DNA of 64,000 nucleotides from Streptomyces sp. NRRL F-5122 (GTDB taxonomy: Bacteria > Actinomycetota > Actinomycetes > Streptomycetales > Streptomycetaceae): the NCBI RefSeq assembly GCF_001507435.1, contig NZ_LMWH01000278.1:124001-188000 (forward strand), given 5' to 3'. Positions 34,203-42,281 of this stretch are shown here, in pieces. Position numbers and translations under genes: made by a program. Below the pieces are notes generated by a model. The model worked only from the letters and a program-made list of their open reading frames with translations, was not told the origin of the DNA and searched no databases. How positions within the stretch are numbered: position 1 is the stretch's first letter; each line of letters starts with the position of its first letter.

Positions 34203-35129
34203 GTGACGAAGACCGATGTCACCTTCGACAGCGCCGGCATCCCGCTCGCCGGCCATCTCTACCTCCCCGACACACCGACGGCGGGTCCGCGTCCCGCGAT
34301 CGTCGTCGGTCACCCCGGCAGCGGCGTGAAGGAGCAGGCGGCCGGCCTGTACGCCCGGCGCCTTGCGGAGCGGGGTTTCGTGACGCTGGCCTTCGACGCG
34401 GCCTACCAGGGCGAGAGCGGTGGCGAGCCCCGCGGTCTGGAAGACCCCGCCCACCGAGTGGAGGATCTGAAGGCCGCCGTGTCCTTCCTCACCACTCGTA
34501 GTGAAGTGGACACGGATCGCATCGGCGCGCTCGGCATCTGCGCCTCCGGGGGATACGTGCTGGCCGCCACAGCCAGTGACCAGCGCATCAAGGCCGTCGG
34601 CACCGTCAGCGCCGTCGACGTCGCCCGACAGTTCCGCCTCGGAGCCGACGGCACCCAGGACCCGGCCGTTTTCCAGTCCATGCTGGATGCCGCCGCCCAT
34701 GCGCGCACCGCGGAGGCCCGTGGTGAGGAACCGCCGGTCCTGACTCTGTTCCCCGAGACCGCTGAACAGGCTCGCGCGCTCGGCGGCGAGCACGGCGTCG
34801 AGGGCTTCGACTACTACCGCACACCACGTGCCCAGCACGCCCGCTCCGCGAGCTTCTTCACGTGGTCCAGCATCGACAGGATGGCAGCCTTCGACGCCTT
34901 CGCCCCGGTCCCCCTGATCGGTCGGCGGCCCATGCTCATGATCGCCGGGACCCGCGCAGTCACTGCTTGGATGAGCATCGAGGCGTTCCAACTCGCCACT
35001 GGGCCCAAGGAATTGCTGTGGCTCGACGGTGCCGGCCATGTCGACCTCTACGACAAGAAGCAGTACGTGGACCTCGCCATCGACAAACTCGACGGGTTCT
35101 TCGCCGAGGGCCTCGGCCCGGCCGCCTAG
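34203..35129 (+). CDS. Alpha/beta hydrolase (dienelactone-hydrolase-like)
   Basis: A 308-residue hydrolase from GTG 34203. HPGSGVKEQAAG forms the oxyanion-side loop, DAAYQGESGGEPRG follows, and the nucleophile elbow GICASGGY places a Cys at the nucleophile position as in dienelactone hydrolases. The acid/His pair lies in MIAGTRAVT and GAGHVDLYDKK. The gene is divergent from the XRE regulator, the common arrangement for a repressor and its detoxifying enzyme. Substrate unknown. Confidence 0.88.
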   Translation: MTKTDVTFDSAGIPLAGHLYLPDTPTAGPRPAIVVGHPGSGVKEQAAGLYARRLAERGFVTLAFDAAYQGESGGEPRGLEDPAHRVEDLKAAVSFLTTRSEVDTDRIGALGICASGGYVLAATASDQRIKAVGTVSAVDVARQFRLGADGTQDPAVFQSMLDAAAHARTAEARGEEPPVLTLFPETAEQARALGGEHGVEGFDYYRTPRAQHARSASFFTWSSIDRMAAFDAFAPVPLIGRRPMLMIAGTRAVTAWMSIEAFQLATGPKELLWLDGAGHVDLYDKKQYVDLAIDKLDGFFAEGLGPAA

Positions 35130-35335
35130 CGGGCGGGGCCGACATCTGCGGGAGTTGACGGCGGATCTGTCGGCGGCTGCAATCGCGGTGGACCTCACCT
35201 CGGTCGACGCGCAGCCGCTCGGCAGTCGCCCACATCCGGCGAGGCTGCTCGGCCCGGTTCGGCCGGAGGCACCTGGCTACCGGGCAGGGCACCCGGTTCG
35301 GCCGGGATCGGTCGGAGTGACCGAATGGGTCCGTG

Positions 35336-35698
35336 TCAGCGCTTGTGGCCCAGCCATTCGGCGAGTACGGCGGCTTGACTGTGGTGGACGTCCTTGGTGG
35401 CGGTGAGCAGCGTCAGCCTGTCGTGAGCCGCCAGGTCTCGCAGGTGTGCGGCCGCCTCGCGGTGTCCGGCGTCGCGCAGTTCCGCCAGATAGCGTCGGCG
35501 GAACTCGGTGAACCGGTCGGGATCGTGGCCGTACCAATGGCGCAGATCGCTCGACGGGGCCACATCGCGCAGCCACTCGTCCAGGTGAGCGTCCTCCTTG
35601 CGCATGCCCCGCGGCCAGACACGGTCGACGAGAACGCGCTTGCCGTCTTTCGGGGACGTCTCTTCGTAGACCCGCCGATAGGCGATCCGTTCGGTCAT
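35336..35698 (-). CDS. DUF488 family protein
   Basis: A 120-residue protein with the complete DUF488 pattern: YRRVYEETSPKDGKRVLVDRVWPRG, LDEWLRDVAPSSDLRHWYGHDP, and LTLLTATKDVHHSQAAVLAEWL. The central DRVWPRG strand-loop is the most conserved feature. Function of the family is not established. Divergent from the SDR at 35950. Confidence 0.9.
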   Translation of the reverse strand: MTERIAYRRVYEETSPKDGKRVLVDRVWPRGMRKEDAHLDEWLRDVAPSSDLRHWYGHDPDRFTEFRRRYLAELRDAGHREAAAHLRDLAAHDRLTLLTATKDVHHSQAAVLAEWLGHKR

Positions 35699-35949
35699 GA
35701 CGCGCCCTCCACATCACCTCGGGCCGCACAATGCGTCTGTCCGACGTGTCCATTTTATCGAAGTCGGCCGTTGCTCCCGGTGGGGCTTCGGCCCCTGCGG
35801 TCGCCGATCGTTCGGCGCGCGTGGACGCCGGACGGACGGCGAGACCTCTCCCCGACACCACGGGGAGGGCACCCGTCGACGTCCGACAACGAGCCGAGCC
35901 GTATGACTACTCTCAGCCAGCGTATGAAGACGCGGTCCGAAAGGTCACC

Positions 35950-36756
35950 ATGCACACCCACCACGGACAGGCCGCGCTGGTCACCGGTGCCTCCTCGGGA
36001 ATCGGCCGCGCGTACGCCGAACACTTGGCGCGGCGGGGTTACGACCCCGTACTGGTCGCCCGTCGAGCCGACCGGCTCGCCCGGTTGGCAGAGACCATCC
36101 ACCGTGACACGGGTCGGCGGGCCACCGTCCTGCGGGCCGACCTGGCGGACTCGAGCGACCTTGCCCGCGTCGAGACGGCCGTACTTGAACACGAGGGCCT
36201 CGCCTTCGTGGTCAATGCCGCCGGCCTCGGCGGGCTGGCGCCGCTGCGCGCGGCGGACCCCGGGACGCTGGACGACCTCATCGCGGTCAACGTGACGGCC
36301 CTGACGCGTCTTTCCCGCGCCGCGCTGCTCACCTTCGGCGAGAACGGCTCCGGATCGCTCATCAATGTGTCCTCGATCGGCGCTTTCCGTCCGCCGCCCC
36401 GCGGTGCCGCCTACGGAGCGTCCAAGGCCTACGTCCTGCACTTCTCCCTCGCCCTGCAGCAGGAGGTGGCGGCCACCGGCATCCGTGTCCAGGTCGTGCT
36501 GCCCGGCCCCGTGCGCACCGAGTTCTTCGAAGCCGCGGGGACCTCGTCCATGTTTCCCGACGAGTCGTTCGTCGATGCGGAGGATCTCGTGCGAGCCGCG
36601 CTCGACGGGCTGGACCGGGGGGAGCTCGTCTGTATTCCGACGCTTCCCGATATGGCTTCGTGGGAGGAAGTGGCCACACTTCAGTTCGCTCTGCGGGATG
36701 CAGCCGGGCTGCGCGGAGTCATCGCCGATCGCTACGCGCCGCGGCGCAGCGGCTGA
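35950..36756 (+). CDS. SDR family oxidoreductase
   Basis: A 268-residue classical short-chain dehydrogenase: ALVTGASSGIGRAYAEHLA for NADP(H), VVNAAGLGG as the NNAG equivalent, catalytic Ser in LINVSSIGAF, and YGASKAYVLHF as YxxxK. The C-terminal lid carries PGPVRTEFFEAAG. The long loop and size match NADP-preferring ketoreductases of the DltE/YqjQ type. ATG 35950 is the start of homology; the frame is open a further 219 bases without support. Confidence 0.9.
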   Translation: MHTHHGQAALVTGASSGIGRAYAEHLARRGYDPVLVARRADRLARLAETIHRDTGRRATVLRADLADSSDLARVETAVLEHEGLAFVVNAAGLGGLAPLRAADPGTLDDLIAVNVTALTRLSRAALLTFGENGSGSLINVSSIGAFRPPPRGAAYGASKAYVLHFSLALQQEVAATGIRVQVVLPGPVRTEFFEAAGTSSMFPDESFVDAEDLVRAALDGLDRGELVCIPTLPDMASWEEVATLQFALRDAAGLRGVIADRYAPRRSG

Positions 36757-36909
36757 CCTGTGCTGCCCCCCCGCTTGCCGAGAGCCGGAAATCGGGTGCG
36801 CGCGAGTGGAACCGCCACTCACGTCGGCGTCGTGCCCTGCCTCCGGCGGACGAGTTGTTCTCCTGAGAGATGTCCCCCCATGACGTGTGGCGTCGGGGTC
36901 GACCAGTGG

Positions 36910-37446
36910 TCAGTAGAGCCACCGGTCGAGGTGCGCCGGCCAGAGAAACCCCGTGTAGCCCTCGAAGGCGGCCGGGTCGATCTCTTCGAGCGCTCGACCA
37001 AGGTGGCTCAACTCGGCCAAGGCCCGTTCTTCCTCGTCCTCGGTGAAGTCCCCCTCGGGGTCGTCCGGCTCGCTCAGGAGTTCAGAGGTCGTGACGTGGC
37101 CGCCGTAGCAGTGGAGAGCCTGAAGCCATAGATCGACAGTTGAGTTGGCGAAACAAGCCGCGCCGTCTCGCCCCACGTAGTAGACCGCTCCGCTCTCCGG
37201 CTCGACACCGAACGACGACCGCTCGGCCGGCACATCAAGGTCGGCATGCTCCGTCAGACGGTAGAACGGGCCGCGAGACGTCTGGAGAACCGGATCGTCC
37301 TCGGTCTGAATCACGACTCGCTCGATCAGGCGGGGAGCCACCGGGACACCCACTTCGATAAGCAGCGCCTTCATGCGCTCGGGGATGCGCCACCCTGCCA
37401 CGGCCTCCGGGTTACCGCCCGTATGACATGGCCCCCGCCGGCCCAC
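36910..37446 (-). CDS. SUKH-4-like immunity-family protein
   Basis: About 178 residues. The core (PFYRLTEHADLDVPAERSSF, AVYYVGRDGAACFANSTVDLWLQALHCYGGHV, then DPAAFEGYTGFLWPAHLDRWLY) is that of SUKH-4 proteins, which act as immunity factors against nuclease-type toxins in other bacteria. The annotated start (GTG 37446) is uncertain; a GTG further in (37404) or the Met of MKALLIEVG could be used. No toxin is adjacent. It is the third orphan immunity-type gene in this half of the window. Confidence 0.6.
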   Translation of the reverse strand: MGRRGPCHTGGNPEAVAGWRIPERMKALLIEVGVPVAPRLIERVVIQTEDDPVLQTSRGPFYRLTEHADLDVPAERSSFGVEPESGAVYYVGRDGAACFANSTVDLWLQALHCYGGHVTTSELLSEPDDPEGDFTEDEEERALAELSHLGRALEEIDPAAFEGYTGFLWPAHLDRWLY

Positions 37447-37619
37447 CTCGTGAGCCCGTCATGCGTCACCATCGCGCACCCCTCGTCGGTCGCTTGCGGC
37501 GACACGACCCTGTCGGGCCGTCCCGGCTACATCCACTTGTCGGGCCTCGTTCCTGACCGGACGGCCACCGTTGCTTCGGCTCTCCGCGGCTCCCGTAGTA
37601 CCCGAGCCCTCGGCGAACC

Positions 37620-38039
37620 CTAGACCTGAGGGGCCGTCAATCGCTGGTACAGCTCCCAGGCGGCGCGTTCCACCCAGTTGTGCAGCAGCTTTCCGTCCTC
37701 GCGCACGGCCCAGACGGCCGTTCCGGTGAAGGCGATCGGGCGCTGGTCGGGTTGTGTGCCCAGGACGCCGTTGTTCCTGCCGCTCACTCGCCACCGTGAT
37801 GCGACCCGGCTCCCGTCCTGGTTCTGGAAGGTCTCGATGACGTCGAACCTGAAGTCATCGATCCTGTCGAGGAAGTCCCGTACCCACGCCTTGAAGTTCT
37901 CCCGGCCCTCGATGCGCTCGCCACCGCTCGTGATGACGAAGTCCTCGACCACGAAATCGTCGACCCTGTCCGGGTTCCGGGCCTTCCATACCTCGTTCCA
38001 GAAGGCTTCCACCACCTCGGTGGAGCTCGAGTAGCCCAC
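37620..38039 (-). CDS. SnoaL-like/nuclear transport factor 2 family protein
   Basis: A 139-residue NTF2-fold protein: VVEAFWNEVWKARNPDRVDDFVVEDFVITSGGERIEGRENFKAW, then ETFQNQDGSRVASRWRVSGRNNG and IAFTGTAVWAVREDGKLLHNWVERA. GTG 38039 is chosen because GGAGG precedes it by 5 bases and because the perfect operator palindrome at 38071-38092 lies outside. A longer frame would place the operator inside the gene. Members bind or isomerise polyketides, steroids and small ring compounds. It is divergent from the ferredoxin reductase that opens the catabolic cluster. Confidence 0.8.
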   Translation of the reverse strand: MGYSSSTEVVEAFWNEVWKARNPDRVDDFVVEDFVITSGGERIEGRENFKAWVRDFLDRIDDFRFDVIETFQNQDGSRVASRWRVSGRNNGVLGTQPDQRPIAFTGTAVWAVREDGKLLHNWVERAAWELYQRLTAPQV

Positions 38040-38070
38040 GAAAACCTCCAGTTGCGCTGCACCGTCGAGA

Positions 38071-38092
38071 TGTTTGACAGACCCGTCAAACA
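38071..38092. promoter_or_regulatory. Operator-like palindrome TGTTTGAC-N6-GTCAAACA
   Basis: Perfect 8-base arms, 32 bases before the SnoaL-like start. The form and length (22 bases) are those of TetR-family operators. It differs completely from the ATGGT-type sites of the neighbouring regulon, so a separate repressor, not encoded nearby, is implied. Confidence 0.6.
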
Positions 38093-38170
38093 TAGCTTGC
38101 GGCGCCGCGCACGGCAAACGGGCGGCACCGGCCTCCGACAGACGGCACCCCACCAGCCCAGCGCTCTTGG

Positions 38171-38187
38171 TATAATGGTCTGACATT
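38171..38187 (+). promoter_or_regulatory. Promoter -10 TATAAT with overlapping GntR-like operator (site a)
   Basis: TATAAT (38171-38176) overlaps ATGGTCTGACATT (38175-38187), a variant of the ATGGTNNNACCAT site found throughout the following cluster. No good -35 is seen. Binding here would block RNA polymerase in front of the ferredoxin reductase gene. Confidence 0.6.
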
Positions 38188-38212
38188 AAAGGGAGTCGAG
38201 AGGGGCCACGCA

Positions 38213-39481
38213 ATGTCGGGCGGAACGCTCATCGTCGGCGCCAGCCAGGCCGGTCTCCAACTTGCCGCGTCACTCAGGCAGTTGGGAGACACCGAACCGA
38301 TCACCCTGGTGGGTGAGGAGATCCATCCGCCGTACCAGCGACCGCCCCTGTCCAAGGAGTTCCTGACCGGGCAGACGGACCTGGAATCGCTCGCCCTTCG
38401 CACACCGTCCTACTACACCGATGCCGGCATCAACCTCGTCCCCGGCGAGCGTGTCACCGAGGTCGACCTCTCCCCTTCCGGCCGCCCCGGATCCGGTACC
38501 GCGAGGACCCCGAGCGGACGTGTCTTCTCCTTCGACCGGCTCGCCCTCACCGTCGGGGCCGGACCCCGGCGGCTCGCCGTGCCCGGCGCCGACCTCGACG
38601 GAATCCGCTATCTGCGCGATCGTGACGACGCCGCGCACCTCAGGCAGCGACTGACCACCGCGCCACGGGTCGTGGTCGTGGGTGGCGGCTTCATCGGACT
38701 GGAGGCGGCGGCGGTCGCCCGCGGCTTCGGCAAGGACGTCACCGTCGTCGAGGCCGCCGATCGGCTGATCTCGCGGGCGGTGGCGCCCGTCGTCTCGGAG
38801 TTCTACCGACGGGCACATGTCCGGCGCGGCACCAGGGTGTTGCTGTCCGCAGCCGTGGCGGGATTCGACGGCGAACGCGGGCGCGTCACCGGGGTGCGGC
38901 TCGCCGACGGCACTCGACTGCCGGCCGATCTCGTGCTGATCGGGGTCGGGGTGCTCCCGCGCACCGAGCTCGCCGAGCGCCTCGGGCTCGAGTGCGACCG
39001 CGGCATCGTCGTCGACGGCGGGGCCCGGACCAGCGATCCCCATGTCGTCGCCGCCGGGGACTGCACCGTGCAGCCGCACCCCATGACGGGCCTCGGCCGG
39101 GTACGGCTGGAGTCCGTGCAGAACGCCGTGGCCCAGGCCGCGACCGCCGCGGCAACGCTCCTCGGCACTCCGGCGCCGCAGCGGGCGGTGCCCTGGTTCT
39201 GGTCGTATCAGGGCGATCTCAAACTGCAGATCGCTGGCCTGTCGGGCGGTTACGACCAGCACGTGGTGCGCGGTGACCCGGACAGCGAGAGGTTCTCCGT
39301 CCTGTACTACCGGCAGGACGAACTCCTCGCGATCGACGCGGTGAACAGCCCGGCCGACTACATGGCGGTACGCAAGGCCCTCACCCAGGGCACGACCATC
39401 GCGGCGAGTGTTGCCGGTGACAGCGGCACTCCTCTGAAGGCACTGCTGACCACCGGACCGGCCGTGGTGCCGTCCTCCTGA
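38213..39481 (+). CDS. FAD-dependent ferredoxin reductase (Rieske-system type)
   Basis: A 422-residue pyridine-nucleotide-disulphide-fold flavoprotein. The FAD site is LIVGASQAGLQLAASL, the NAD site is VVVVGGGFIGLEAAAVA, and the second FAD contact is VVAAGDCTV. The C-terminal reductase domain (PWFWSYQGDLKLQIAGL) is that of putidaredoxin-reductase/HcaD-like enzymes, which pass electrons from NAD(P)H to a 2Fe-2S ferredoxin. The ferredoxin and Rieske oxygenase at 47365-49065 are the obvious partners although 8 kb away, and both units carry regulon sites. AGAGGGG is the ribosome site. Transcription ends at a strong hairpin, 39519-39553. Confidence 0.93.
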   Translation: MSGGTLIVGASQAGLQLAASLRQLGDTEPITLVGEEIHPPYQRPPLSKEFLTGQTDLESLALRTPSYYTDAGINLVPGERVTEVDLSPSGRPGSGTARTPSGRVFSFDRLALTVGAGPRRLAVPGADLDGIRYLRDRDDAAHLRQRLTTAPRVVVVGGGFIGLEAAAVARGFGKDVTVVEAADRLISRAVAPVVSEFYRRAHVRRGTRVLLSAAVAGFDGERGRVTGVRLADGTRLPADLVLIGVGVLPRTELAERLGLECDRGIVVDGGARTSDPHVVAAGDCTVQPHPMTGLGRVRLESVQNAVAQAATAAATLLGTPAPQRAVPWFWSYQGDLKLQIAGLSGGYDQHVVRGDPDSERFSVLYYRQDELLAIDAVNSPADYMAVRKALTQGTTIAASVAGDSGTPLKALLTTGPAVVPSS

Positions 39482-39518
39482 GCACCACACACCTCGCCTT
39501 CCCGAGGAGAGGGCATGC

Positions 39519-39553
39519 GAAGAGGCGTGAGGCTGATTGCCTCACGCCTCTTC
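39519..39553. terminator. Bidirectional terminator hairpin
   Basis: A perfect 15-base stem (GAAGAGGCGTGAGGC and its complement) with loop TGATT between two convergent genes. It should terminate both the reductase and the minus-strand decarboxylase operon. Confidence 0.85.
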
Positions 39554-39570
39554 TGCTCGAACGACGGCCG

Positions 39571-40563
39571 TCAGATCACCGCGGATTCGAGCGACTCGGG
39601 GGCGAAGAGCTCCTCCGGGCGCCACAACCGCTCCGAGAGCCCTTGCTCGTGGTGGTAGCGCAGGAACGTCGTCAGCGTCTCGCGGTTGCTCTCCAGGCCG
39701 TAGGACCAGTAGTCCTGGCCCAGCAAGGTGCGCGCCTCCTCCAGTTGGGGGGTGAGCCAGGGCAGCATGAAGCGGAGGGCGGAGGTGTCGTAAAGGTTGC
39801 GGTACGCCGCGTCCTTGGCCGCCAGCATGGCCTTGTAGAGGGACTGCGCGACCCAGGGGTGGCGGTCGTAGACATCCCGCCTGATCACCACCACATGCAT
39901 GATCGGGAAGATCCCGGTGTCGGCGTAGTAGTCCTTCTCGGCGGCGACGACGTCCCCGAACACCCTCCGTACACGCGGGTCCCCGGCGACGAACGGGCTC
40001 GGGACCCGCGGCGTGCACAGCGCGTCGATCTCGCCCTCGGCAAGCATCTCCGCCAGGGTCCTGCCCTCGGGGATGCGGCTGATACGCAGCGAGACCGGCA
40101 GTTCCACGCCCGCCTTCTCGATGCGGCCGGGAGTCTCCTGCCCGCCGGTCAGGTAACTCACCGAGTCGAAGGGCACCCCGTACCGGTCGGCCAGGATCCC
40201 CCGCATCCACACGCAGGCCGTCAACTGGTACTCCGGCGTCCCGATGCGCTTGCCCCGCAGGTCCTCGGGGGCCGAGATGCCCGCGTCGGTGTGGCAGTAC
40301 AGCGAGCCATGGCGGAACATGCGCGAGGTGTAGACGGGCAGCGCCACGAAGGGTGCCGGATCGGCGCGCAACGACAGCACGTACGAGGACAGCGACAGCT
40401 CGGCCACCTCGAACTCCTGGTGGCGCATCATGCGGAAGAAGGTCTCCTCGACGGGCAGCCGCAGATAGGTCAGATCGATGCCGTCGGGACGGACGGTGCC
40501 CTCCTCCAGGGCGCGCGTGCGGTCGTAGTCGCCGCAGGCGAAGGTGAGTTGCAGTCGGGACAT
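39571..40563 (-). CDS. 4,5-dihydroxyphthalate decarboxylase-like protein 1
   Basis: A 330-residue protein with the periplasmic-binding-protein fold but no signal peptide. It resembles Pseudomonas 4,5-dihydroxyphthalate decarboxylase (Pht5): LTFACGDYDRTRALEEG, EVAELSLSSYVL, GLYCHTDAG-like region, LRGKRIGTPEYQLTACVWMRGIL, then ALCTPRVPSPF and FPIMHVVVIRRD. Known members remove CO2 from 4,5-dihydroxyphthalate to give protocatechuate. It is the last gene of the operon ADH, LigK-like, LigJ-like and this gene. A second, more divergent copy is encoded divergently at 43478. Exact substrate not determinable. Confidence 0.8.
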   Translation of the reverse strand: MSRLQLTFACGDYDRTRALEEGTVRPDGIDLTYLRLPVEETFFRMMRHQEFEVAELSLSSYVLSLRADPAPFVALPVYTSRMFRHGSLYCHTDAGISAPEDLRGKRIGTPEYQLTACVWMRGILADRYGVPFDSVSYLTGGQETPGRIEKAGVELPVSLRISRIPEGRTLAEMLAEGEIDALCTPRVPSPFVAGDPRVRRVFGDVVAAEKDYYADTGIFPIMHVVVIRRDVYDRHPWVAQSLYKAMLAAKDAAYRNLYDTSALRFMLPWLTPQLEEARTLLGQDYWSYGLESNRETLTTFLRYHHEQGLSERLWRPEELFAPESLESAVI

Positions 40564-40573
40564 GGGGTGGTCG

Positions 40574-41596
40574 TCACCTGCCTTCCGCTGTCAGGCGAGC
40601 GTCCAGACGCGGGTACACGCGCCGGGCGTTGGCCTCGTAGACCTTGTGCCGCTGCTCGTCGTCGAGTCCCGCCCGGTCGACGTAGCTCTTGGTGTCGTCC
40701 CAGGCGATGCCGGTCTGCGGGTCCGCACCGCGCACGGCGCCCAGCATCTCCGAGGCGAACAGGATGTTGTCGGCTCCGATCACCTGGTGCAGTAGGTCGA
40801 TGCCCGGCTGGTGGTACACGCAGGTGTCGAAGAAGACGTTGTTCATCAGGTGGTCGGAGGGGTCCGGCCGGCCCAGGCGGACGGCCAGACCGCGGTAGCG
40901 TCCCCAGTGGTACGGCACGGCACCGCCGCCGTGCGGGATAACGAAGCGCAGCGCGGGGAAGCGGGTGAACAGGTCGCCCTCGACGAACTGCATGAACGCC
41001 GAGGTGTCGGCGTTGAGGTAATGGGCGCCCAGGGCATGGAAGTTGGGGTTGCAGGACGCCGAGACATGGATCATCGCGGGGACGTCCAGTTCGACCATCG
41101 TCTCGTACAGGGGGTACCAGTACGGGTCGGTGAGCGGGGGCGAGGTCCAATGGCCGCCGGACGGGTCCGGGTTGAGGTTGCAGCCGACAAACCCGAGGTC
41201 CCCCACACAGCGGCGCAGTTCGGCGATGGCGTCGTCGAGGGCACCGCCCGGCGTCTGGGGCAACTGGCACACGGCGGCGAAGTTCCGCGGGAACAGTTCG
41301 ACGGCCCGGTGGACGAGGTCGTTGTTCACCCGCGCCCAGGTACGCGCGGTCGCCGGGTCCGGGACATGGTGTTCCATGCCGGATGCCTTCGGCGAGAAGA
41401 GCATCAGGTCGCCGCCGCGTTCCCGCAGCAGCTTCAGCTGGTTGGTCTCGACGCTCTCACGGATGGCGTCGTCGCTGATCGCGGCGGGTTCGGGGACAGG
41501 CAGCGACGGATCGGCGAGACGGGCCAGCTGTGCGTTGCGAAAGGCCTGATGGGGCCGGGGTGCCGTGGTGTAGTGGCCATGTACATCAATGATCAT
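40574..41596 (-). CDS. ligJ: 4-oxalomesaconate hydratase (LigJ-like amidohydrolase)
   Basis: A 340-residue amidohydrolase-superfamily protein that tracks Sphingobium LigJ closely. It has the metal-binding IIDVHGHYT, AISDDAIRESVETNQLKL, SPKASGMEHHV, LGFVGCNLNPDPSGGHW, MIHVSASCNP, IPHGGGAVPYHWGR and NNVFFDTCVYHQPGI. LigJ hydrates 4-oxalomesaconate to 4-carboxy-4-hydroxy-2-oxoadipate in the protocatechuate/gallate meta-cleavage route. It overlaps the LigK-like gene by 11 bases, and the product of one is the substrate of the other, which supports both calls. Related ACMSD-type decarboxylases are less similar. Confidence 0.9.
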   Translation of the reverse strand: MIIDVHGHYTTAPRPHQAFRNAQLARLADPSLPVPEPAAISDDAIRESVETNQLKLLRERGGDLMLFSPKASGMEHHVPDPATARTWARVNNDLVHRAVELFPRNFAAVCQLPQTPGGALDDAIAELRRCVGDLGFVGCNLNPDPSGGHWTSPPLTDPYWYPLYETMVELDVPAMIHVSASCNPNFHALGAHYLNADTSAFMQFVEGDLFTRFPALRFVIPHGGGAVPYHWGRYRGLAVRLGRPDPSDHLMNNVFFDTCVYHQPGIDLLHQVIGADNILFASEMLGAVRGADPQTGIAWDDTKSYVDRAGLDDEQRHKVYEANARRVYPRLDARLTAEGR

Positions 41597-42281
41597 CCGT
41601 GGCCTCCCGGTCGACGTAGGTCAGGCCCTTGTGGGCCAAGCGCTCACGCATCGAGTTGACGTCGAGGCTCAGCTCGCCGTTCGCATAGCGTTTGCGGCTG
41701 ACGGCCTCCTTCTCCTCCCGCGCCCGGCAGCTGTCGAGCACGGCCCGGGCGTCGTGCCGCGGCACGACGACCACACCGTCGTCGTCGGCGACGACGACGT
41801 CGCCGGGCCGGATGTGCTGTCCGGCGCAGACGATCGGTGTGTTGACGTCACCGAGGGTCTCCTTGACCGTGCCGAACGCGCTGATGTGCCGCGCCCATAC
41901 GGGGAATCCCATTCGCTGCAGCTCCGCCACATCACGGCAGCCGGCGTCGATGACCACTCCGCGCACACCGCGCGCGGCGACCGCGGTGGCCAACAGGTCA
42001 CCGAAGTAGCCGGCCTGGGAGGGCGACGTCGGGGAGACCACGAGGATGTCGCCGTCCCGGCACTGCTCCACGGCGACATGGATCATCCAGTTGTCGCCGG
42101 GCGGCACGCTCACGGTCACGGCGGTGCCCGCGATGTGCGCGCCCGGCCACACAGGACGCAGTGCGGGGTCGAGGAGCCCGGTGCGGTGCTGGGCTTCGTG
42201 GACGGTGGCCACGCCGAACGCCGCCAGGGCCTCGACCGTGGCCCGCTCGGCACGAAGTGGGTCACGGACGACGATGCTCAT
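41586..42281 (-). CDS. ligK: 4-carboxy-4-hydroxy-2-oxoadipate aldolase (LigK/ProA-like)
   Basis: A 231-residue class II pyruvate aldolase of the HMG/CHA type, sharing the RraA fold. Visible are GVATVHEAQHRTGLL, PGDNWMIHVAVEQC, GYFGDLLATAVAARGVRGVVIDAGCRDVAEL with the conserved Arg and Asp of the metal site, and the active-site strand FGTVKETLGDVNTPI. The enzyme splits CHA into pyruvate and oxaloacetate. The start overlaps the stop of the alcohol dehydrogenase (ATGA) and its end overlaps the LigJ-like gene, giving a tightly coupled operon. Confidence 0.9.
   Translation of the reverse strand: MSIVVRDPLRAERATVEALAAFGVATVHEAQHRTGLLDPALRPVWPGAHIAGTAVTVSVPPGDNWMIHVAVEQCRDGDILVVSPTSPSQAGYFGDLLATAVAARGVRGVVIDAGCRDVAELQRMGFPVWARHISAFGTVKETLGDVNTPIVCAGQHIRPGDVVVADDDGVVVVPRHDARAVLDSCRAREEKEAVSRKRYANGELSLDVNSMRERLAHKGLTYVDREATDDH

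Noticed and set aside
35950..36756. Longer N-terminus of the SDR starting near 35731
   Set aside because: The extra 73 residues lack homology, and the normal SDR N-terminus begins right after ATG 35950.
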